Shown here: positions 57,940-64,000 of the stretch, in pieces
How positions within the stretch are numbered: position 1 is the stretch's first letter
Layout: each line of letters starts with the position of its first letter
DNA from: Alteromonas oceanisediminis
GTDB taxonomy: Bacteria > Pseudomonadota > Gammaproteobacteria > Enterobacterales > Alteromonadaceae
Assembly: GCF_018474025.1 (NCBI RefSeq)
Contig: NZ_JAHCTA010000005.1
Location: 62,001 to 126,000 of the forward strand
Length of the DNA stretch: 64,000 nucleotides
Direction of reading: 5' to 3'
Translations under genes and position numbers: made by a program
Notes under the pieces: generated by a model
The model's input: the letters and a program-made list of their open reading frames with translations, nothing else
The model's database searches: none
What the model was told of the DNA's origin: nothing

Positions 57940-59952
57940 ATGCAGTTAAATCCCGCTCAACAAACCGCTGTCACCTATATCTCTGGCCCATGCTTGGTGC
58001 TGGCCGGTGCGGGCAGTGGTAAAACGCGGGTTATCACGAATAAGATTGCTTATTTGGTGCGCGAGTGCGAAATGCCAGCGCGACAGATTGCTGCTGTGAC
58101 TTTCACTAACAAAGCCGCGCGCGAGATGAAAGAACGCGTGGCGCAAACGTTGGGCAAGAGAGAAGTGCGCGGTCTGATGGTGTCTACGTTCCACACATTG
58201 GGGCTTACGATCATCAAGAAACACGTGACATCGCTGGGCTTAAAGGCAGGGTTTTCACTGTTTGATGATAAAGACAGTTTGGCGCTACTGAAGGATCTCA
58301 CCCACGACGAGTACGACGGTGATAAAGATCAGCTCAAGCTACTGCAAACCTGTATTTCGAACTGGAAAAATGACTTGCTCTTGCCTGAATCGCTCAGTCG
58401 GCATGCGCAGTCGCCCGGTGAACAGCAATTGGTTGCCTATTATCAACAATATCAGAATCACTTAAGAGCGTATAACGCACTCGATTTTGACGACCTAATA
58501 CTCATGCCCACCTTATTGCTTCGTGGTAACGAAGATGTCCGACAAAAGTGGCAAGCTAAGTTGCGATATCTACTGGTCGACGAATATCAGGACACCAATA
58601 CCAGTCAATATGAGCTGGTCAGATTGCTGGTGGGTGAGCGAGCGCGTTTCACCGTGGTGGGCGATGATGATCAAAGCATTTACTCGTGGCGTGGCGCTCG
58701 GCCTCAGAATCTGGTGCTATTGCAGGAGCATTTTCCAAAACTCAAAGTCATCAAGCTGGAACAGAATTACCGATCTTCAGGGCGAATTCTGCATAGTGCC
58801 AACATTCTCATTCAGAATAATCCGCACGTGTTCGAAAAGCGCTTATTTTCTGAATTGGGTTACGGGGATGCGTTGCGCGTGATCATCGCTAAAAACGAGG
58901 AACATGAAGCTGAGCGCGTTGTGGCTGAACTGCTAGCACACAAATTTATGAATGCAACGTCGTACAAAGATTATGCGATCCTCTATCGCGGCAACCACCA
59001 AAGCCGGGTGTTTGAAAAGCTGCTGATGAGCAACCGGATCCCCTACAAAATCAGCGGCGGTATGTCTTTCTTCGGACGAGCTGAAATCAAAGATATGATG
59101 GCGTATTTACGCTTACTGGTGAATGCAGACGACGACAATGCGCTTCTGCGCGTCATCAATGTGCCCAATCGTGGCATTGGCAGGGCAACCTTAGAAAAAG
59201 TGGGTAACTATGCTAATCAGCACAGCCTGTCTTTGTTTGCGGCCTGTTGTGAGCAAGGCCTAACGTCTACGTTATCTGGCAGCGGCTTACACGCAGTACA
59301 GGATTTTTCCCGCTGGTTAGTCACACTATCCGACAACGCATCGCGAGGCGATACTCTGGCTGCGGTCGGCGAGATGATTAAGACCATGGGTTATGAAGAG
59401 TGGTTGTACGAACACAGTACCAGCCCTAAAGCGGCCGAAATGGCAATGGCCAACATCAGTACACTGTATGGCTGGCTAAAGGGCATGGTAGAAGGTAGTG
59501 AGCTTGAATCGCCGGTGACATTACAGGAAGCGGTCAATCGGTTTATCCTGCGTGACATGATGGAGCGTGGTGAAGAAGATGGTGAAAGCCATCAGGTACA
59601 ATTGATGACGTTGCATGCATCCAAAGGGCTAGAGTTTCCCCATGTGTTTATGGTCGGCATGGAAGAGGGCTTACTCCCTCATCAATCCAGCATTGATGAA
59701 GACAACATTGATGAAGAGCGACGCTTAGCCTACGTTGGGATAACACGCGCTCAACAAAGTTTGGTCTTTAGTATTGCCCGTGAGCGTCGGCAGTATGGGG
59801 AAACCATTAACCCGGAACCCAGCCGCTTTCTGCATGAGTTGCCGCAAGATGATGTGGAGTGGGAGTTTAATAAGAAGCCTGTCACTCAGGAAGAACGTCA
59901 GAAAAAAAGTGAAAGTAGCATTGCCAATATCAGGACGATGCTTAACCGATAG
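57940..59952 (+). CDS. rep: ATP-dependent DNA helicase Rep
   Basis: Rep is a superfamily 1A 3'-5' helicase that clears proteins ahead of the replication fork. The 670-residue protein is close to E. coli Rep in length. Walker A GAGSGKT lies near residue 22, motif II VDEYQDT near residue 213, [13 protein letters not shown] near residue 240, and motif [12 protein letters not shown] near residue 597. The 3' end overlaps the convergent GGDEF-EAL gene by 11 bases. Confidence 0.97.
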   Translation: MQLNPAQQTAVTYISGPCLVLAGAGSGKTRVITNKIAYLVRECEMPARQIAAVTFTNKAAREMKERVAQTLGKREVRGLMVSTFHTLGLTIIKKHVTSLGLKAGFSLFDDKDSLALLKDLTHDEYDGDKDQLKLLQTCISNWKNDLLLPESLSRHAQSPGEQQLVAYYQQYQNHLRAYNALDFDDLILMPTLLLRGNEDVRQKWQAKLRYLLVDEYQDTNTSQYELVRLLVGERARFTVVGDDDQSIYSWRGARPQNLVLLQEHFPKLKVIKLEQNYRSSGRILHSANILIQNNPHVFEKRLFSELGYGDALRVIIAKNEEHEAERVVAELLAHKFMNATSYKDYAILYRGNHQSRVFEKLLMSNRIPYKISGGMSFFGRAEIKDMMAYLRLLVNADDDNALLRVINVPNRGIGRATLEKVGNYANQHSLSLFAACCEQGLTSTLSGSGLHAVQDFSRWLVTLSDNASRGDTLAAVGEMIKTMGYEEWLYEHSTSPKAAEMAMANISTLYGWLKGMVEGSELESPVTLQEAVNRFILRDMMERGEEDGESHQVQLMTLHASKGLEFPHVFMVGMEEGLLPHQSSIDEDNIDEERRLAYVGITRAQQSLVFSIARERRQYGETINPEPSRFLHELPQDDVEWEFNKKPVTQEERQKKSESSIANIRTMLNR

Positions 59953-62548
59953 TGCTCGTGATTTGAAGCTTTTCAGACGGCCATAAAAACTTACCCTGAC
60001 CAAACTTACAGCCTAAATCTTCAAGAGTATTAAATTGCTGCTCGGTTTCAACACCCTCAGCGATGACTGAAAAACGCAGATGCTCACTGATCAACATAAT
60101 CGATTGGATCAGCTTTTGGTTGCGTTGCGAGCGAGGCAATGACTTAACGAAACGGTGATCCACTTTGACGTAATCAAACGGATATGAGAATAAATAGCTC
60201 AGTGACGCCAGACCACTGCCGAAATTGTCTAAGACCAGCGATATGCCAGCCCGGCGGAGCTTTTTAATGGCTGGCAGAATAAATTGAGAGCGTCGATTTA
60301 AGTCATTTTCATCAAACTCAAACACAAGCTTTTCGGAGGACACACCCTGCGCTTCAATGAATTCCAGTAAGCGTGTCACCAAGTTTCCCTGGATCACGTG
60401 ATTAATCGACATATTGATGGCAATTTTGTAGTCTTTCTCTGGGCCCTCGCTTTGCTCCCATCGCTTGATCTGAGCGCAGGCCTGTTCCAGCATGTAGTTG
60501 TCCAGTTCAAGGGTTAACCCACTTTGCTCCGCAATTTGCCAGAACTGCTCGCGCTTCACTTTTCCCAAGGTAGGGTGCTCCCAACGCACGTAACATTCAA
60601 AGTACATCGGTGTTTTCGACTCTAGGCTGACAGAAGGTTGTACATAACATTCAAATTCTGACTCGCGCAGCGCCCTGCGAAATTCGTTTTCCAGCTCCAG
60701 TTCTTCAAGCAAACGTTCGCGCATGCTTTTATCGAACATGACGTAACGGCCACGCCCCTGTTGCTTGGCTTGGTACATGGCTGCATCGGCATCACGCACG
60801 ATTTCATCAGCGGTTTGGTATGTTATATCCAAGTGTGCAATACCAATGCTTGCACCCGAGTACATTTCTTTTTGTTCTAATAGAAACGGTTCTGCAACTG
60901 AGTCAATGACACGACCTGCGACCTCTTCTACATCGGATAAAGAGTCGAAGTTATCAAGTAAAATAACGAACTCATCACCGCCTAAGCGCGCCAACAAATC
61001 ATGTCCGCGAATACATGTACCGATGCGGCGTGCCACTTCAATTAAGAACTGATCACCAGCATGATGACCCAAGGTGTCGTTGATCACTTTGAACCTGTCC
61101 AAATCGATAAACAGCACCGCAAAGTTGTTAGATGGATGGCGTCGCTTATTGGCCAGTGCCAATTCTAAGCGGCTGGTAAACATCGTGCGATTGGGTAAGT
61201 CGGTAAGTTCATCGTGATGTGCGTCATGGATCAGCTTAAGCTCAATTTCTTTGCGCTGATCGATTTGCTTCTTCAAGATGTCGTTAGCTCGATTCAGTTC
61301 AGCGGTGCGCGCCTCAACCCGTTGGCTGAGCTGCTGCGTGTAATCCTGTATCGCTTCGGATTGGCGTTTTCGCTCCATCGCAACCGCAATATGGTGTGAC
61401 ACATAGCGCAGCAATTCCAAATCACGCGAGGTATATTTATTACTTTTGCCGTAGGTCTGTACAGCGATTACACCCGAAATTTCGCCTTCTACCACGAGCG
61501 GTGAACCCAGCCACGAGTTGGACTTAGTCAACATATTTTGCGCTACGGTCACATCCAATTCACCGGATTCAACCAGCTCCACGACACGGGAAGGGTTGAC
61601 CAATTCAGCCTGCCCCGTGCGCAATACCAGCTCAGTTAACCCATAGCCAAGTGGCCGCTGCGACGGAGCCTCTGACTCTTCATCGCTAAAATAGGGGAAT
61701 TTCAAATGTTCTTTGGATTCATCCAGAATGGCGACGTAGCAGTTGGGAGAGCTGATCAGGCGCGACAATATACTGTGCAGATTGACGTAGAACGAGTCCA
61801 TATCGTCATCGAGATTCGCGGCGACTTCACTGATTTCGAATAACGCCTGTTGTAACGATTCAACTTTTTGTCGCTCCAGTATTTCGTCCTGCAACTCGTC
61901 GTTCATTTTACGCAGTTGCTTCGTGCGCTCGCGGATGGTTCTTTCCGTCAATTCACGGCTTTTCACCCGATCGACAGTGGTTACGATATGCTGCGAAACA
62001 AACGATAACACTTCCAGATTTTCAGCACTGTAGCGCACGCTTTCATCGTAAGTCTGCACTACCATCGCACCGATCACCTGATTACCGCGTTTTAGCGGCA
62101 CGCCGATAAAATCGACGGGCAATGAACCCATGACCTTAATGCCTTTGGGTTCTAAAACTTCTTTGGCATTGTGCCGGCCGAATTGGAGATGCTCGCCGCT
62201 GCGCAAAATAAACCCAGTTATCCCGCCACTCAGTTCTTCAGCGGGAATTTGCTTCACGGTTTGCTCGTCGAATTCATCGACAAAATAAACGAAGTCAATC
62301 ATGCCTTCATCGCGCTCATAAAAAGCAACGAAAAAGTTGTCGGCATTCATGAAATCACCCACGATTTCATGAATGGATCGGTAAAGACTATTGAGATCGC
62401 TGACGGAGCTGGACAGCTCTGAAATATCAAAGAGTGCTTTTTGAACGCGCTCGGCGCGCTTGTATTGCTCAGTTAGCTGCTGTAACTGAGGGATGAGCTC
62501 GCGCAGCTCCTCTTCGGATAATTCAACTTTCGACGTGTCGGTTGACAT
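59942..62548 (-). CDS. GAF-GAF-GGDEF-EAL protein with altered EAL site
   Basis: The 868-residue cytoplasmic protein has two GAF domains (about 30-190 and 235-395), each followed by a helical linker, then GGDEF (about 440-600) and EAL (about 615-860). GGDEF is intact ([11 protein letters not shown]) with an RGHD inhibitory-site motif before it, so cyclase activity is expected. In EAL, the signature reads ECYVRW (E kept, AL lost) and the DDFGTG loop reads DNFGSG, so one metal-binding Asp is gone. Phosphodiesterase activity is thus doubtful, and the domain may only bind c-di-GMP. There is no membrane segment. Confidence 0.92.
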   Translation of the reverse strand: MSTDTSKVELSEEELRELIPQLQQLTEQYKRAERVQKALFDISELSSSVSDLNSLYRSIHEIVGDFMNADNFFVAFYERDEGMIDFVYFVDEFDEQTVKQIPAEELSGGITGFILRSGEHLQFGRHNAKEVLEPKGIKVMGSLPVDFIGVPLKRGNQVIGAMVVQTYDESVRYSAENLEVLSFVSQHIVTTVDRVKSRELTERTIRERTKQLRKMNDELQDEILERQKVESLQQALFEISEVAANLDDDMDSFYVNLHSILSRLISSPNCYVAILDESKEHLKFPYFSDEESEAPSQRPLGYGLTELVLRTGQAELVNPSRVVELVESGELDVTVAQNMLTKSNSWLGSPLVVEGEISGVIAVQTYGKSNKYTSRDLELLRYVSHHIAVAMERKRQSEAIQDYTQQLSQRVEARTAELNRANDILKKQIDQRKEIELKLIHDAHHDELTDLPNRTMFTSRLELALANKRRHPSNNFAVLFIDLDRFKVINDTLGHHAGDQFLIEVARRIGTCIRGHDLLARLGGDEFVILLDNFDSLSDVEEVAGRVIDSVAEPFLLEQKEMYSGASIGIAHLDITYQTADEIVRDADAAMYQAKQQGRGRYVMFDKSMRERLLEELELENEFRRALRESEFECYVQPSVSLESKTPMYFECYVRWEHPTLGKVKREQFWQIAEQSGLTLELDNYMLEQACAQIKRWEQSEGPEKDYKIAINMSINHVIQGNLVTRLLEFIEAQGVSSEKLVFEFDENDLNRRSQFILPAIKKLRRAGISLVLDNFGSGLASLSYLFSYPFDYVKVDHRFVKSLPRSQRNQKLIQSIMLISEHLRFSVIAEGVETEQQFNTLEDLGCKFGQGKFLWPSEKLQITSTIG

Positions 62549-62606
62549 ACTACCTCATTGTGGCCGCGCGCTATCCATGACGTGTAAAGCAAATAACGGA
62601 GAGTGG

Positions 62607-63005
62607 TTAAATACCTTCAAGCATATATTCAATCGCTACTTTAATATCGTCATTAGAGCAGTCGCCACAGGTTCCCATGGGCGGCATGGCGTTAATCCCA
62701 TTAATGGCATTTTCCCAAATACCGTCAAACCCTTTTTCGTCCAGGCGAGGTTGCCAGTCAGCGGCAACTTGATTCTTAGGAGCGCCCAAAACGCCTGAAC
62801 CATGGCAAGCTACGCACGCTTGATTATAGATGTCAGCACCCGAACGAGGGCCAGCATCAGCGACAGCCGCCTGCGCTCCTGCTACATGCACTGAACCGTA
62901 AGGCTTGATACGCTCAGCTATTTCCTCGTCCGTCATTTCTTGAGCATTTATAGACAGCGCACTGAGCATTAGCGCAGACAAACCGATACATACTTTTAGT
63001 TTCAC
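62607..63005 (-). CDS. Cytochrome c5-type protein
   Basis: The 132-residue protein has a signal peptide (KLKVCIGLSALMLSALSINA) and one haem site, CVACH near residue 68, with a likely axial methionine in AMPPMGTCGDC. Two more cysteines there (CGDC) are typical of cytochrome c5 and may form a disulfide. It carries electrons in the periplasm. Start is GTG 63005 with GGAG upstream. Minus-strand promoter is at 63055-63082. Confidence 0.93.
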   Translation of the reverse strand: MKLKVCIGLSALMLSALSINAQEMTDEEIAERIKPYGSVHVAGAQAAVADAGPRSGADIYNQACVACHGSGVLGAPKNQVAADWQPRLDEKGFDGIWENAINGINAMPPMGTCGDCSNDDIKVAIEYMLEGI

Positions 63006-63054
63006 AACAGACTCCAGCCGAACGATAAATAAAGCTTACAATCAAAGTTTTCCG

Positions 63055-63082
63055 ATTATAGCGGTAATTTATTATCGAACAA
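63055..63082 (-). promoter_or_regulatory. Promoter of the cytochrome c5 gene
   Basis: On the minus strand, -35 TTGTTC (63077-63082), 16-base spacer and a consensus -10 TATAAT (63055-63060) lie 50 bases before the GTG start. Confidence 0.65.
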
Positions 63083-63156
63083 CCGTTTACTGTTGAGATA
63101 TTCGCCAGTTTACGCAGAAAAACCCGAATAATCCTCGATAAACCCAGATAAATCGG

Positions 63157-63185
63157 TTGCTGCGCCTTTTTTTGGCACGTATCAT
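63157..63185 (+). promoter_or_regulatory. Promoter of the tRNA-Arg transcript
   Basis: -35 TTGCTG (63157-63162), a 17-base spacer and -10 TATCAT (63180-63185) are followed by a GC-rich discriminator (AAGCGCCGC), the pattern of stringently controlled stable-RNA promoters. The first tRNA-like fragment starts 15 bases after the -10. Confidence 0.6.
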
Positions 63186-63200
63186 AAGCGCCGCTATCGA

Positions 63201-63219
63201 GCACCCGTAGCTCAGCTGG
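63201..63219 (+). pseudogene. Truncated tRNA-Arg 5' fragment
   Basis: These 19 bases are identical to 63350-63368, the acceptor 5' strand and D-arm start of the intact tRNA-Arg downstream. No matching anticodon arm, T-arm or 3' acceptor strand follows. It seems to be the remains of a tandem tRNA copy lying directly behind the promoter. Confidence 0.75.
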
Positions 63220-63246
63220 GTGAAAGTCGTGCTCCGCAGGAGATGG

Positions 63247-63300
63247 CGAGTGATTTAACATCACTCGACAAGACGTGAACGGCAAATCATGGATGATTTG
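63247..63300 (+). other. Two perfect hairpins in the tRNA spacer
   Basis: CGAGTGAT-TTAAC-ATCACTCG (63247-63267) and CAAATCAT-GG-ATGATTTG (63283-63300) are perfect 8-bp stems between the tRNA fragment and the intact tRNA. They would be transcribed as part of the precursor and could be processing signals or remnants of repeat elements. Confidence 0.6.
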
Positions 63301-63349
63301 ACTGGAAGCATGCCACACGGAAGTGAACGAAGAAACAACACTATACAAC

Positions 63350-63426
63350 GCACCCGTAGCTCAGCTGGATAGAGCGTTGCCCTCCGGAGGCAAAGGTCAT
63401 AGGTTCGAATCCTATCGGGTGCGCCA
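63350..63426 (+). tRNA. tRNA-Arg (anticodon CCG)
   Basis: The 77-base sequence folds as a complete tRNA: acceptor GCACCCG with CGGGTGC, D-arm GCTC/GAGC, anticodon stem TTGCC/GGCAA around the loop CTCCGGA (CCG at the anticodon, reading CGG), T-arm ATAGG/CCTAT with TTCGAAT, discriminator G and encoded CCA. Its 3' end is 44 bases from the end of the convergent hipA gene. Confidence 0.97.
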
Positions 63427-63470
63427 GCACGGTTCGCTGGGCAGAATGCCCGGAGTCGTCCTATCGGGTA

Positions 63471-64000
63471 CTACCCGTTTAGAAAAGTTGTCATTTTGTT
63501 CAGGCAATTGAGTGTGTGCTCGGTTATTACCTCCCCAACATGCATATCAAAAAGTTCTTTAGCTTGCTTCAGAGTGGTATTTAGCGCTGTCTCTACCGTG
63601 TCATTTAAAGTAATCATGATGGCGAGTGCTTGCTCCTCATCTACCCCCTGCTTTTTTGCGTGCTCTGGCCAGTGCCGTGGCATGATCTCACTCCATTTGT
63701 AATGTGTGTTTTTACTATGGACTTTCATCGCCATCTTTATTTTCTTTGCCTGAATATTCCCTTGCCCGAAATAGGGATATGCGCTCAACACATCATAATA
63801 CGGAGTGAGCCGATATCCATCCTGATCTAGTGCAATGCTAAAGTTCTTTGCATGCCCATCAATTGCAGCAAGTAACCAAAATACGATTTGTACACGCAAA
63901 AATTCGAGTCTATCTTCGTATGCGTTTTTTGAACCAGACAGCAGCTTCATAATCTGCTGGGAACCTGGGCCGCCCTTTTCCTCATACTTTGAACCACTCA
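63471..64000 (-). CDS. hipA: HipA-family kinase (C-terminal part, runs off window)
   Basis: The frame is open from the right edge (KYEEKGGPGSQQIMKLLSGS onward) to a stop at 63471, about 175 residues. It is the C-terminal part of HipA, the serine/threonine kinase toxin of HipBA systems, which in E. coli phosphorylates GltX. The catalytic motif DGHAKNFSIAL is intact near the start of this piece and LTPYYDVLSAYP supplies the metal-binding Asp. The N-terminus and any hipB lie outside the window. It ends next to the 3' end of tRNA-Arg, a common integration point, so it may be the edge of an acquired region. Confidence 0.9.
   Translation of the reverse strand, partial: SGSKYEEKGGPGSQQIMKLLSGSKNAYEDRLEFLRVQIVFWLLAAIDGHAKNFSIALDQDGYRLTPYYDVLSAYPYFGQGNIQAKKIKMAMKVHSKNTHYKWSEIMPRHWPEHAKKQGVDEEQALAIMITLNDTVETALNTTLKQAKELFDMHVGEVITEHTLNCLNKMTTFLNG

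Noticed and set aside
62914-63348. Minus-strand frame of 144 residues over the cytochrome c5 start and the tRNA spacer
   Set aside because: It overlaps cytochrome c5 in another frame, crosses its promoter and the tRNA precursor, and has no family character.
63323-63511. ORF of 62 residues across the tRNA ([21 protein letters not shown])
   Set aside because: It is a translation of tRNA-Arg; this peptide-like string is a common false gene call over tRNAs.

Overview
The window is a stretch of gammaproteobacterial chromosome around the replication origin. The gene content and order (yidC-mnmE, mioC, an origin, mnmG-rsmG-parA-parB-atpIBEFHAGDC) point to this class. The mix of an ImuA/ImuB/DnaE2 SOS cassette, DnaT/DnaC, Kdo kinase, a Wzi-like protein, a DUF885 peptidase and many c-di-GMP and chemotaxis proteins suggests a marine, Alteromonadales-like organism. 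That placement is inferred from gene families and synteny; no search was run.

Layout. 1-2.7 kb: end of yidC, yajQ, mnmE. 2.7-6.2 kb: a tiny exported ORF that looks like an outer-membrane protein remnant, then mioC-dnaT-dnaC, a DUF4097 exported protein and oriC (DnaA boxes, many GATC sites and an AT-rich stretch next to mnmG). 6.2-17.7 kb: mnmG-rsmG-parA-parB and the complete ATP synthase operon, which has its own promoter, two intercistronic hairpins and a terminator. 17.8-30.8 kb, nearly all minus strand: a solute-binding protein, a prolyl oligopeptidase lipoprotein, the LexA-controlled imuA-imuB-dnaE2 cassette, a DUF1820-DUF885-membrane protein operon, and a TetR regulator with an MBL-fold hydrolase. 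30.9-39.4 kb: an M28 peptidase, slmA-coaBC (no dut between them), radC, two glycosyltransferases, rpmB-rpmG, mutM and coaD. 39.6-45.6 kb: an envelope block (Wzi-like protein, core glycosyltransferase, small nucleotidyltransferase, KdkA, heptosyltransferase-like GT9, WaaA). 45.7-49.8 kb: a compact three-gene unit of periplasmic binding-like protein, outer-membrane barrel and membrane GGDEF-EAL protein. 49.9-53.3 kb: kbl-tdh-glpE-glpG with every junction overlapping, facing an orphan exported FliL-like gene. 54-64 kb: ubiC-ubiA, a chemoreceptor, ubiK, rep, a GAF-GAF-GGDEF-EAL protein with an impaired EAL site, cytochrome c5, a tRNA-Arg(CCG) preceded by a duplicated tRNA 5' fragment, and the 3' part of a hipA gene running off the right edge.

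Much of the window is housekeeping: replication start and partition, energy conversion, tRNA wobble modification, ribosomal proteins, CoA and ubiquinone synthesis, and DNA repair. The least explained parts are the binding protein/barrel/GGDEF-EAL unit, the exported FliL-like gene tied to the rhomboid operon, the mini-ORF at 2.7 kb, and the tRNA-Arg/hipA junction.
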